Shown here piece after piece: positions 1 to 7,223 of a stretch of 64,000 nucleotides of DNA. The position numbers were made by a program, and so were the translations under genes. Under the pieces are notes generated by a model. The model saw only the letters and a list, made by a program, of their open reading frames with translations. It did no database searches and had not been told where the DNA came from. Source of the DNA: an uncultured Caulobacterales bacterium (GTDB taxonomy: Bacteria > Pseudomonadota > Alphaproteobacteria > Caulobacterales > Caulobacteraceae); NCBI GenBank assembly GCA_903884425.1, contig CAISEP010000003.1:1-64000 (forward strand), read 5' to 3'. Numbering within the stretch: the stretch's first letter is position 1; every line of letters starts with the position of its first letter.

Positions 1-622
1 TGTGCGGTTCCTTGGCGTAGGATTGGCAAAGCCGCTCGAATACCTGTTCTTGACGTTCATGGTCGGCGTTGACGGTGAACGCCATGAGCTGGTCGAGCGT
101 CACTCCGTCGTCGGCGTAGATATCGAGCAGCTTGGGCGAGACTGACGCCAGTCGCAGACGCTGCTTCACGACGGACACGGCCACGAAAAATGCGGCGGCG
201 ATATCCTCCTCGGACTGGCCTTTGTCGCGCAGGGCCTGGAATGCGCGGAACTGGTCGAGGGGGTGAAGCGGCGCGCGTTGGACATTCTCGGCGAGGCTAT
301 CCTCCTCAGCGATGCCGCCTTCACGAACGACACAAGGGACGGGCGCCGTCTTGGTCAGGCGTTTCTGCTTCACCAGGAGTTCCAGCGCCCGATAGCGGCG
401 GCCTCCGGCGGGAATCTCGAACATGCCGGTCTCGTTGCCGTCGGCGTCGCATACCGGCCGGACCGTGATGCTTTGCAGCAAGGTGCGACGGGCGATGTCC
501 TCGGCCAGCTCCTGGATCGAGACGCCAGCCTTGATCCGCCGCACGTTGGACTGGCTGAGCAGGAGCTTGTTGAACGGGATGTCCCGGGAGGAACTGAGGA
601 CGATCTTCTGAACTTGAGCCAT
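1..622 (-). CDS. ParB/RepB/Spo0J-family partition-like protein, 3' end outside window
   Basis: An open minus-strand frame runs from an ATG at 622 off the left edge, giving about 207 residues of the N-terminal part. It shows the ParB/Srx domain: an N-terminal stretch with a SQSNVRR motif, an ELAEDIARR helix, IPAGGRRYRALE, and SLAENVQRAPLHPLDQFRAF, which matches the family's arginine-rich nucleotide-binding box. A helix-turn-helix follows (GQSEEDIAAAF then VKQRLRLASVSP). Chromosomal ParB genes sit beside parA; this one instead lies beside ardC and an AlpA-like regulator and shares their leader, as in conjugative elements where long ParB-like proteins occur. The start is supported by a GGAGA ribosome-binding site whose spacing matches the neighbouring leaders. 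Its role is probably element maintenance or DNA condensation, which is inference. The C-terminus cannot be judged. Confidence 0.85.
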   Translation of the reverse strand, partial: MAQVQKIVLSSSRDIPFNKLLLSQSNVRRIKAGVSIQELAEDIARRTLLQSITVRPVCDADGNETGMFEIPAGGRRYRALELLVKQKRLTKTAPVPCVVREGGIAEEDSLAENVQRAPLHPLDQFRAFQALRDKGQSEEDIAAAFFVAVSVVKQRLRLASVSPKLLDIYADDGVTLDQLMAFTVNADHERQEQVFERLCQSYAKEPH

Positions 623-712
623 GGTCATTCTCCATGACGGGAGGCCGGGAGACCCTCTCTCGACCTGCAACCCGTCACGAAGAACGGCGCAGCCCTCTCA
701 CTCTCGCTGCGT
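623..712 (-). promoter_or_regulatory. Shared leader/promoter repeat, copy 1 (upstream of the parB-like gene)
   Basis: Read on the minus strand, this contains CGTGACGGGTT, a CGAGAGAG block, a CCGTC block and then GGAGA six bases before the ATG. The same ordered blocks occur upstream of ardC (2059-2145) and the AlpA-like gene (2603-2688) with very similar spacing. The conservation of position relative to three start codons argues for a common promoter plus ribosome-binding site. Confidence 0.7.
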
Positions 713-1111
713 CCCGTCAGCCGGCGGCGGCATGTTGGACACTTCCGCGCCCGCCGCTCGGTAGGCTTCCGCCACAAAGGCGAGCGGCGCGTAGGAGAGC
801 GCATGATAGGGCGGCGAACTTGGCGGTTCGCCAACAGCAATCATCGGTCCGCGCACTGCGAGCGCCCAGACTTCGTCAAACGGCATATTCCGGCTATCTA
901 TCACTGGGAGACCGGCGGCAATCGCCGCGGTCTTGATGGCATCCACGGCGCAGCCGCTGAGCCGGCCTCGCTCGAAATGAAGGGTCGCGCCGCCGCGACC
1001 GATGGAGAGGTGGCCGCCCTCGGTCGCCAGAGCCCGGGCGATGTAGGCGTCGTATTCCCCGGGCTGCGAAAAACCGCTTTTCCGGGTTTCCGGCTCTGTG
1101 CTCCCGCCCAT
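698..1111 (-). CDS. Small hypothetical protein of the ardC operon
   Basis: A 137-residue protein that I do not recognise. Its ATG at 1111 shares one base with the ardC TGA stop, so the two are translationally coupled. A GTG one codon upstream is an alternative start. The product is soluble-looking, with a central alternating segment (GGHLSIGRGGATLHFERGR) and DVWAL-like hydrophobic stretches, but no signal peptide or transmembrane helix. Placement between ardC and the parB-like gene on the same strand suggests an accessory protein of the mobile element. No catalytic motif is visible. Confidence 0.6.
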   Translation of the reverse strand: MGGSTEPETRKSGFSQPGEYDAYIARALATEGGHLSIGRGGATLHFERGRLSGCAVDAIKTAAIAAGLPVIDSRNMPFDEVWALAVRGPMIAVGEPPSSPPYHALSYAPLAFVAEAYRAAGAEVSNMPPPADGTQRE

Positions 1112-2058
1112 CACGCGGCCTCCTGCCCGGTGTCGAGCGCAAGGCTGGCGCCTGGCCTGAAGGCGAGCAGATAATCTGCGGCTTTGGATGCCGCGCTCGC
1201 GGCCCGAATGACGGCGCGATTGTCCTCACGCAGAACCTCCAGCCAAGAGCCGATATAGTCGGCGTGCCGGACGGTCGGGATGATGCCCAGCGTCGCGCAG
1301 CAGAAAGCGGAGGTCATTTCCGCGCAGAGTTCCTCGCGTGCGTAGGATTTCGAACCGAACCCGCCTGACAGGTCGCGCGCCAATCGGGATGGGTGACCCG
1401 TCCAGTGGCCGAGCTCGTGCAGCGCTGTACGGTGCCAGTTGATCGGCTCGAAATAGCTCTCCGGTCTTGGCGTCTGGATGTAGTCGAACCCCGGCGCGTA
1501 AAAGGCCTTGTCGCCGCCAAGGCGTAGATCGGCGCCGCTGGCGCGGATCATCTCCTCGACGTCGGGCATGATCAGGCCTTCGGGGATCGGCGGCGGGACC
1601 GAGACCAGATCCTCCGGCAGACCGTCGCATTGCGCGGCGTTGAAGACCGTGAAGCGTTTGAGAAATGGGATGGCGACGGCTTCGTCGCCGGTCTCGCGGG
1701 ACCGGCGGCGTTCATCATCGGGAACAAAGCGGTCGGCATAAACGACGGTTGTTCCACGTTCGCCCTTGCGCACATTGCCGCCGAGGCCGAGCGCCTGGCG
1801 AAAGGTCAGCCAGCTTTGTGTCGGAAAGCCATGCTGGACGACGGCGCCCCAAAGGATGAGCACGTTGATGCCAGAGTAGCCGCGGCCCGTGGCTGCGTTC
1901 TTCGGCAAGGCGAGCGGCGCGGAGACGCCGCTCGAACCCCAGGGCTGGACCCAGGGAAGCCGCCCAGCTTCGAGCTCGGTGATGATCTTGTTGGTGATTT
2001 CCTCATAGAGACTCACCCGGTCCTGACCGGGGCGAGCGCGAGCGGCAGAATGTGACAT
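1111..2058 (-). CDS. ardC: ArdC-type antirestriction protein
   Basis: A 315-residue protein of the usual ArdC length. The N-terminal part (about residues 15-110) is the ArdC single-stranded-DNA-binding domain, recognisable by YEEITNKIITELEAGRLPWVQPW, a GYSGINVLILW segment and a LGGNVRKGERGTTVVY segment. The C-terminal zincin-like peptidase domain carries HELGH near residue 214 and the downstream EELCAEM glutamate. Family members protect incoming conjugative DNA from restriction in the recipient. The gene has its own copy of the shared leader with GGAGA before the ATG and is followed by a TGATG-coupled small gene. Nothing looks damaged. Confidence 0.92.
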   Translation of the reverse strand: MSHSAARARPGQDRVSLYEEITNKIITELEAGRLPWVQPWGSSGVSAPLALPKNAATGRGYSGINVLILWGAVVQHGFPTQSWLTFRQALGLGGNVRKGERGTTVVYADRFVPDDERRRSRETGDEAVAIPFLKRFTVFNAAQCDGLPEDLVSVPPPIPEGLIMPDVEEMIRASGADLRLGGDKAFYAPGFDYIQTPRPESYFEPINWHRTALHELGHWTGHPSRLARDLSGGFGSKSYAREELCAEMTSAFCCATLGIIPTVRHADYIGSWLEVLREDNRAVIRAASAASKAADYLLAFRPGASLALDTGQEAA

Positions 2059-2145
2059 CGCAGGTCTCCGCGACGGGCACCGCGAGCCTCTCTCGCGATC
2101 CTAACCCGTCACGGCCAACCCGGCCGATCTCTCACTCTCATGCCG
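2059..2145 (-). promoter_or_regulatory. Shared leader/promoter repeat, copy 2 (upstream of ardC)
   Basis: This has the same minus-strand block order as copies 1 and 3: CGTGACGGGTT, then CGAGAGAG, then a CCGTCGCGGAGA run ending at the ribosome-binding site of ardC. A distal AGAGTGAGAGA-like block is also shared with copy 1. Confidence 0.7.
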
Positions 2146-2221
2146 TTTGCTAGAGATGTGACAAAACCCCTGCTCATGCAGCCAACAGCAGAGGAATCGT
2201 CACGTCCAGACGGCCCACCCG

Positions 2222-2602
2222 TCATTGCTCCGATCGCTTAGATTTTGAGGTCGGACGAGCCCGCCGCATATGAACATCGGGCGCTGGCGCGCGTTGAACG
2301 CGAGCGGCGTAGGAATCTCGTTTGCGTTGTTCGATCCAGGCTTCGACGTCCGCAAGATCCCAGACGACACAGCGGGACGTTAGGCTAAAGCGGCGAGGGA
2401 AATCGCCGCGCTGCTCCATCTCATAAATCGTGCTGTCGGCCAGCGGGACCAAAAGCTTGAGCTGGTTGCGGCGGATCATCTGCGGGGGGCCAGTTCGTAT
2501 CCGTAGCTCGGGCGACTCTCGGTGTGACTTTGGTTCGTGACCGTGGTGGGCCGACGCTGCGGTTTGTGCTGGGTCCGCATGAATTCTTTGAATCTGAGCC
2601 AT
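2222..2602 (-). CDS. AlpA/excisionase-like winged-helix regulator
   Basis: A 126-residue protein whose central part (about residues 45-95) reads as an AlpA/MerR-type DNA-binding domain: LVPLADSTIYEMEQRGDFPRRF, then a CVVWDLADVEAWIEQRK helix. AlpA family proteins activate or direct excision and transfer genes in mobile elements. I chose the ATG at 2602 because the shared leader places GGAGA six bases before it. An internal ATG before RRNQLKLL would give a more typical short AlpA. The N-terminal 40 residues are low in conservation signals and begin MAQIQ, like the MAQVQ start of the parB-like protein, which hints that the leader repeat extends into the coding sequence. Confidence 0.8.
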   Translation of the reverse strand: MAQIQRIHADPAQTAASAHHGHEPKSHRESPELRIRTGPPQMIRRNQLKLLVPLADSTIYEMEQRGDFPRRFSLTSRCVVWDLADVEAWIEQRKRDSYAARVQRAPAPDVHMRRARPTSKSKRSEQ

Positions 2603-2688
2603 GTCTTTTCTCCGCGACGGCCGGCTAAGAGACTCTCTCTCGCCCTCAACCCGTCACGGAGCCCCGGCGCGCCTCCAACTCTGATTTC
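2603..2688 (-). promoter_or_regulatory. Shared leader/promoter repeat, copy 3 (upstream of the AlpA-like gene)
   Basis: The minus strand again shows CGTGACGGGTT, GGGCGAGAGAG, CCGTCGCGGAGA and a six-base spacer to the start codon. Three copies in 2.6 kb imply co-regulation of the partition, antirestriction and AlpA functions. Confidence 0.7.
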
Positions 2689-2741
2689 ATTCGGCTGGGC
2701 CGGCCGGGGGTGCAGGAACGACGGGGGCGGCGCTCCAATAA

Positions 2742-2824
2742 TTTGTCCGAAATATGCGGTATGGATCGGACTAATCCACCGCGAACTTGCGTTTGTCCGA
2801 AAAATGCAGTACCGTTCGGACAAA
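2742..2824 (+). promoter_or_regulatory. Duplicated inverted-repeat operator upstream of the AbiE-like antitoxin
   Basis: There are two copies of TTTGTCCGAA-N13-TTCGGACAAA. The copy at 2792-2824 has perfect 10-base arms and the copy at 2742-2774 matches 8 of 10 in its right arm. They are exactly 50 bp apart, and the second ends 8 bases before the antitoxin ATG. The AbiEi family is known to autorepress by binding two inverted repeats at its promoter, and this layout fits that mode. Confidence 0.75.
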
Positions 2825-2832
2825 GGTGACCC

Positions 2833-3561
2833 ATGCGCGGACCCAGCACAGACCTGAAGCGACAAATCCTCGATCGAATCGGTGGCCAGACGGCCGCAGT
2901 CTGGACGCCCGTCGACTTTCTGGACCTGGGCGCCCGCGCCGCGGTCGACAAGGCGTTGCAGCGGCTGGCTGCGGAAGGGGATATTCGCCGCCTTGACCGC
3001 GGCCTCTACGACCGTCCGAAGCTCAACAGCCTGACCAAGAAGCCGTCGGATCCCCATACACGAGCTATTATCGACGCCGTGGTTCGCCGCGACCAGGCGC
3101 GGGTTGTCGTCGATGGCATGACAGCCGCCAACGATCTCGGTCTGACGACCGCCGTTCCCGCACAGGTGACGGTGCTGACCGATGCGCGTCTGCGGCCACT
3201 TCAATTTGGGGCGCAGCAGATCCGTTTTCGACAAGCCGCCCCAAGCCGACTCTACTGGGCCGGCCGACCGGGAATGCGCGTGGTGCAAGCGCTCTATTGG
3301 CTGCATGACGTCCTGCCCACAGATCAGCCCGTCATAATCAAGCGCCTGCGAAATCTACTCGTCCATGACGGCCATGGGATGCAGATTGCCACCGATCTGC
3401 GCGCGGGCCTTTCGGTTATGCCGATCTGGATGCAATCGATCGTGCGGGAGCTCCTTTCGGACCAGTCTTCTGGCGGAACCGATGATGGCCGTAGCGATCA
3501 TGACCATGATGATCATGATCATGATGCTGGTGACGATCATCCGCACGCGTTGGCCGACTGA
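2833..3561 (+). CDS. AbiEi/DUF6088-type antitoxin and transcriptional repressor
   Basis: A 242-residue protein that opens with a winged helix (residues 8-60: LKRQILDRIGGQ, ARAAVDKALQRLAAEGDIRRLDRGLYDRP), as in AbiEi antitoxins and DUF6088 proteins. The body carries the conserved VVDGMTAANDLGLT and PAQVTVLTD segments. It overlaps the downstream nucleotidyltransferase by TGATG, the normal antitoxin-toxin arrangement, and is preceded by a double operator. The last 25 residues form an unusual His/Asp-rich tail encoded by repetitive GATCATGAT units, which could bind metal or simply be repeat expansion. The protein probably represses its own operon and would neutralise the toxin. The toxin gene is broken, so only the regulator may still act. 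Confidence 0.82.
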   Translation: MRGPSTDLKRQILDRIGGQTAAVWTPVDFLDLGARAAVDKALQRLAAEGDIRRLDRGLYDRPKLNSLTKKPSDPHTRAIIDAVVRRDQARVVVDGMTAANDLGLTTAVPAQVTVLTDARLRPLQFGAQQIRFRQAAPSRLYWAGRPGMRVVQALYWLHDVLPTDQPVIIKRLRNLLVHDGHGMQIATDLRAGLSVMPIWMQSIVRELLSDQSSGGTDDGRSDHDHDDHDHDAGDDHPHALAD

Positions 3562-4610
3562 TGGCGATCAATCCTGCATTTGCGAACGTCCTGGGCGCGG
3601 ACGCAGAAACGCGTCGTGGTTTGTTTGCGGCCACCGCCCGTCGCCTTGGTACGAGCGAACGCAACGTCGAGAAGGATTTTTGGGTCTGTCTGACACTCGA
3701 CGTGCTGTTCAACGGACTTGAGCCGGGCGGGCCTCGGCTCCTCTTCAAGGGCGGGACCTCGCTTTCCAAAGCCTATGGGCTGATCTCGCGGTTTTCCGAG
3801 GACATCGATATCACGGTTTTCCGAGACGATCTTGGTCAGCCCGGCTCCGTCGAAGAGCTCGCCAGCCTGAGCGGCAAGCAGCGAAACGGCTGATTGGACG
3901 CGATCCGCGACGCTTGCCGAGCGTACATCAACGGCACCCTCCGCGCGCAGCTCACCGACATCTTCAGCACTCTCATTGCGGCCGCAGGGCACCCGCCGGT
4001 CGAAATCGTTCCTGACCCCGAAGATCCGACAGGCCAGGGGCTGCAGATCCGGTATGCGAGTGTGACGGACGATGGCGACGGATACGTCGAGCCGATCGTG
4101 CGGATCGAGTCCGGCGCCAAGTCCGCTCTGGATCCGAATGCGCCGCGCGTTATCAGACCCTATGTCGAAGGCGATATGCCGGACACTGATTTCGCTATTC
4201 CAAATGTCGTGACCGTCGATCCGCGGCGGACGTTCTGGGACAAGATCGTCATCGTCCACGGTCTGCGGCGGTGGTTCGAGATCCGGGGTCAGCTTCGTCA
4301 GGAAGGCCAGCGCGTTTCACGCCACTACTATGACCTACATCGCCTCCTGGCCTCCGATGTTGCAGACGCCGCCGCCGACCTCGCGCTCGGGGACGACTGC
4401 GTTCGCCACGCGCGCATGTTCTTCAGCCGTCCGGACTTCGATCTCGCCTCTGCAAAGCCCGGGGCGTTCCAGCTTCTGCCCTCAGGGGAAATGCGAGATC
4501 GGCTGGCTCGGGACTACGGCGCGATGAGCGGGATGATTTTTGGCGCGCCGCCCACATTCGAAGAAGTGATGGACTCCATCGCCGCCCTTGAGATTCGGCT
4601 CAACGGTTGA
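3561..4610 (+). pseudogene. AbiEii-type nucleotidyltransferase toxin, interrupted by an in-frame TGA
   Basis: Two open segments in the same frame (3561-3893 and 3894-4610) are separated only by a TGA at 3891-3893. The first carries the nucleotidyltransferase core: KDFWVCLTLDVLF and LLFKGGTSLSKAYGL followed by SEDIDI, which are the GG[TS] loop and acidic metal ligands. The second carries the conserved C-terminal half (FWDKIVIVHGLRRWFE, SRHYYDLHRLL). Across the stop the reading is GKQRNG-stop-LDAIRDACRAYI, so a C-to-T change of an arginine CGA codon explains the lesion. AbiEii proteins are GTP-binding or nucleotide-transferring toxins. The truncated product keeps the catalytic motif but loses most of the fold. 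A TTG at 3894 is a possible restart, which I consider unlikely to matter. Confidence 0.85.
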
Positions 4611-4684
4611 TCGCCGCAGCGATTTGGATTGTGACGAAACCTTTGCGGGTTCGCGCCGCTGCAAAGGATTTTCCCATGGACGAG

Positions 4685-4722
4685 GAAAAAAAGGGGGGCG
4701 GCCGGCCCTATGCTGGCCGGCC
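4685..4722 (-). terminator. Candidate terminator for the RepB-remnant strand
   Basis: Two GGCCGGCC arms (4700-4707 and 4715-4722) enclose a 7-base loop. Read on the minus strand they are followed by a C-run and seven T residues. The site lies downstream of the RepB remnant. Confidence 0.5.
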
Positions 4723-4847
4723 TAGCGGGCTTAGAACGGGTTCGCCGTCTTCCCCGCCACAGCACTTGATCCGTCCCACACGACGGCGTCTCCTGCGGTC
4801 CCGGCGCTTAAAGGGTCCCGGTCCCCACGCTCAGAGCTAAGGCGCGC

Positions 4848-5411
4848 CTATGCCGCCAGCGTGCCGCCTTGGTCCAGCGAGACTGCCCCGACGATCACGC
4901 GAAGCTCGCTTAAGAGCTCGGGGTGTCGCGTGGTCAGGTACCTGACGATTTCGGCGTTGCTGACCAGCTTGGCGACGTAGCCCGACGCGACGACGAGGTT
5001 CAGCACGTCGTCGCCGTAGCTTTCTTCGAGGGCCTTGAAATCCTGGTTGACCATGGCGGTCTCTCGTTCGAGGCGGGCCATTTGTTCAGGCGTCAAAGCG
5101 CCAACCTTCTTCGGTTTTTCTGGATTGACGAGATCGGCCTGGCGGGTCGCGCCGAGCAGCGCCTGCACATAGGCCATCGAGTAGTTGTTCGCCGCGATCA
5201 TCAGCTCGGCGACTTCAATCTGCCGGATCGGCTTCATTTTGCGCAGCACTTCGAATGCGCGTGCGCTGACGGTTTTGTCGCCGAGCAGCTCGATCACCTC
5301 CGGACAGACACCATCCAGCAGGTTGCGCCGCCTTTTGATTGCCTTGACGTCCAGATTCAGCGCGCGCGCCAGTTATTCCTCTGAAACCCCGCGATCGAGC
5401 GCCGCCCGGCT
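4848..5411 (-). pseudogene. Remnant of a plasmid partition protein of the RepB/ParB type (C-terminal domain)
   Basis: The minus strand encodes a 149-residue segment typical of the RepB plasmid-partition C-terminal domain: VIELLGDKTVSARAFEVLRKMKP, RQIEVAELMIAANNYSMAYVQALL, then a C-terminal LVVASGYVAKLVSNAEIVRYL. Upstream in the same frame the protein continues as RAALDRGVSEE-stop-LARALNLDVKAIKRRRNLLDG, with a TAA at 5373-5375 where family members have Glu or Gln. Beyond about 5411 the homology disappears and AT-rich DNA begins. The N-terminal ParB domain is therefore missing and the remainder is nonsense-interrupted. It is probably the relic of an integrated repABC-like or ICE maintenance gene, disrupted by the AT-rich block. 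Confidence 0.8.
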
Positions 5412-5730
5412 CACACCCGAAATTCCTGACAGTTCCAACGGAGGGGCGTGGAGTTGGTTTGATTGGCACCAAAGAACGGCCATCCCGCAGGCTGTATCGT
5501 GAGATGCAGTTTTACCAAGGCGTCCAATCAATCACGCGGTCCAAGGGAATGGTTTTCTTGGGAAGCTTACAAATAGTAGATTTTTCGAGATTGATTTGAT
5601 GTAAGCGCCTAAACTGAGTCAAATTAGACCCACCGTAAGTGATATTGAACTAAAATAGTTATAAATGTAATTTAATTCGGTCGAATACATTGAGATATTC
5701 GCTCAATTAAACAGCCCTTACGGTACAAGC
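5412..5730. other. AT-rich intergenic stretch before the small-gene block
   Basis: No credible gene is visible. Base composition shifts abruptly to AT-rich at about 5.5 kb. The stretch probably holds the promoter for the block starting at 5731 (AT-rich segment around 5640-5710). Confidence 0.5.
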
Positions 5731-5970
5731 GTGACCATCAATCATCATCACATCAATTGCCAATGCCAGCGACACAATGAACTAGAGTTCATTGGGGCAT
5801 ATAGAAATTGTGGAAAATGTCCAAATTATCAAAATTCAGTTGAGGCATCAAATAAATATTCACCACGGAAGATACTGTTTATAACAATAAGTTTGTCTAT
5901 ATTGTCGTGGATTTTCGTAATATTGGTATTCATTTTGATAGAAAAAATCGTCTACGCAATAATCATGTGA
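5731..5970 (+). CDS. Small Cys-rich membrane protein of unknown function
   Basis: A 79-residue product starting at GTG. Residues 1-33 contain a cysteine/histidine pattern (HHHINCQCQRH and later CGKC), plausible as a small zinc-ribbon-like site. Residues 47-79 form one strong hydrophobic helix (ILFITISLSILSWIFVILVF) followed by the C-terminus. The predicted topology is an N-terminal cytoplasmic metal-binding knob with a single transmembrane anchor. I know no family. It is the first gene of a same-strand AT-rich cluster, 12 bases before the next gene. The unusual codon use relative to the GC-rich flanks suggests recent acquisition. Confidence 0.5.
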   Translation: MTINHHHINCQCQRHNELEFIGAYRNCGKCPNYQNSVEASNKYSPRKILFITISLSILSWIFVILVFILIEKIVYAIIM

Positions 5971-5982
5971 TAGCGGAGATAG

Positions 5983-6264
5983 ATGATGGATCTTAATAAC
6001 GTAAATTCTAATAATTCAGAATATAGCGGGGATTATTTTGGTGCAAAAGATATCATGTCGAGGCGTATTCAGAGGTGGACAGCAAAATCGAAATTAGAGT
6101 TAATATTGGCCATAAAGAATAATAGGGTGCGAGTAATCGATATAATAGAGGTCTTCGACTTGTCGGCCGAGGAGCTTTTCAATTGGATAGAGTTATACGA
6201 TAAATTCGGGGCCCGTGAATTGCAATTAAATCGCAGAAATAGAAGGCGAAAAAAAATCGAATAA
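5983..6264 (+). CDS. SciP/DUF1153-like small DNA-binding protein
   Basis: A 93-residue product. Residues 27-82 (RRIQRWTAKSKLELILAIK, VIDIIEVFDLSAEELFNWIELYDKFGARELQLN) follow the pattern of SciP/DUF1153. SciP is the alphaproteobacterial helix-turn-helix inhibitor of CtrA, with the typical form RW.ARRKAEVV.AV...S..EAC..Y.LS.EEF..W....D..G..GL. The C-terminus is very basic (RRNRRRKKIE). The related transposase OrfA fold is an alternative, but no transposase partner follows. Two adjacent ATG codons (5983, 5986) lie behind a GGAG. Chromosomal SciP genes are GC-rich and well conserved; this diverged AT-rich copy on a mobile island may redirect host cell-cycle or conjugation regulation, which is inference. 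Confidence 0.6.
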   Translation: MMDLNNVNSNNSEYSGDYFGAKDIMSRRIQRWTAKSKLELILAIKNNRVRVIDIIEVFDLSAEELFNWIELYDKFGARELQLNRRNRRRKKIE

Positions 6265-6277
6265 AAAGGCAATAAAT

Positions 6278-6811
6278 ATGAATACCGACAATTCAAAAAT
6301 TTTCAGGAAGCGTCCCGGTGGCATTTTTTTCATCGGAATGTCATATCGCAGAGGGGTCGATTTTGATGGCAAGGCAAATTACGCGATAGTTGATTATGAT
6401 TGTACACCAGTCTCTATATTTACAGCGCACTATATAAAATCCTGGGAAACAAAACAGTGGGAAATGGATTTCTATTCATCTGTTGCCGCACTTGAAGTAC
6501 GGCGGGAGTTGAACCCTGCTATCATATATTATCTTAATGATGAAAAGGGAAAAACGCATGTGCCAAAGCAAATTTTTCCCGCAGCCAATTTTATAAATCT
6601 ATTCCATGTTGGGAAGGCGTATGGGTCAATCGAATTTCTTAAAATCATGAAAAAGATGGCGGATATTAGAGATTTAGGTCTGGGATTGTCAGTCAGCAGT
6701 TCGCTGGATGGTGCGTATAATGCGTATGATTACTATCAATTGCTAATAAAAACATCAGATAGAACTCACAGTGCGTGGTCGAAATGGTGTGAAGTGGAGA
6801 GTGAATCGTGA
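6278..6811 (+). CDS. Unknown protein of the AT-rich block (177 aa)
   Basis: A soluble 177-residue product with no signal peptide or membrane helix and no family that I recognise. The N-terminal third looks beta-rich (GGIFFIGMSYRRGVDFDG, NYAIVDYDCTPVSIFTAHYI). The second half has an aromatic, charged stretch (YGSIEFLKIMKKMADIRDLGLGL). The gene starts 13 bases after the SciP-like gene and its stop overlaps the GTG start of the next gene, so it belongs to a four-gene transcription unit. Being AT-rich and intact argues that it is expressed and selected. Confidence 0.5.
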   Translation: MNTDNSKIFRKRPGGIFFIGMSYRRGVDFDGKANYAIVDYDCTPVSIFTAHYIKSWETKQWEMDFYSSVAALEVRRELNPAIIYYLNDEKGKTHVPKQIFPAANFINLFHVGKAYGSIEFLKIMKKMADIRDLGLGLSVSSSLDGAYNAYDYYQLLIKTSDRTHSAWSKWCEVESES

Positions 6812-7122
6812 TTTTGCAATTGCCGTTTTTAAAGGCCGTTATAATTCTAAAGACGAAAAGGTCATACGATGATTATGTTTACAGAGAATTTCAAAAAACC
6901 GAAAGATTTATAGATATTCACCACGCCAAAGAGGAATTAATGTGCAGTCTTATTGAGGTCATTGGTGCATTTGAGCAAATAAGCAGCGATTATTATTTGT
7001 TCGAGAATAAAGAAGGCGCTAGGCGAGGCAACATATATGTTATGCCGTCTACGTCGTTCTATTTGCGATCATCAATATCGAGGGCAAAGAGAATTATCAA
7101 AAAATACGGTCGCAATGTTTAA
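6808..7122 (+). CDS. Unknown small protein of the AT-rich block (104 aa)
   Basis: A 104-residue product starting at a GTG that overlaps the previous stop by four bases (GTGA). It reads as mixed alpha/beta with a basic C-terminus (SISRAKRIIKKYGRN). No catalytic or binding motif and no known family are visible. Tight coupling to the 177-residue protein suggests the two act together. An ATG alternative start is not available nearby in frame before the conserved-looking KTKRSYDDYVYREF segment. Confidence 0.45.
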   Translation: MILQLPFLKAVIILKTKRSYDDYVYREFQKTERFIDIHHAKEELMCSLIEVIGAFEQISSDYYLFENKEGARRGNIYVMPSTSFYLRSSISRAKRIIKKYGRNV

Positions 7123-7223
7123 AAAATAATTATTGATAATTTCGCAATTGCTCGTGAGTGGAAATTTGTTGTAATTTTGATCGACATCGTAATTGCGAAA
7201 TGTGGAGATGGGGGTTTAGGAAA

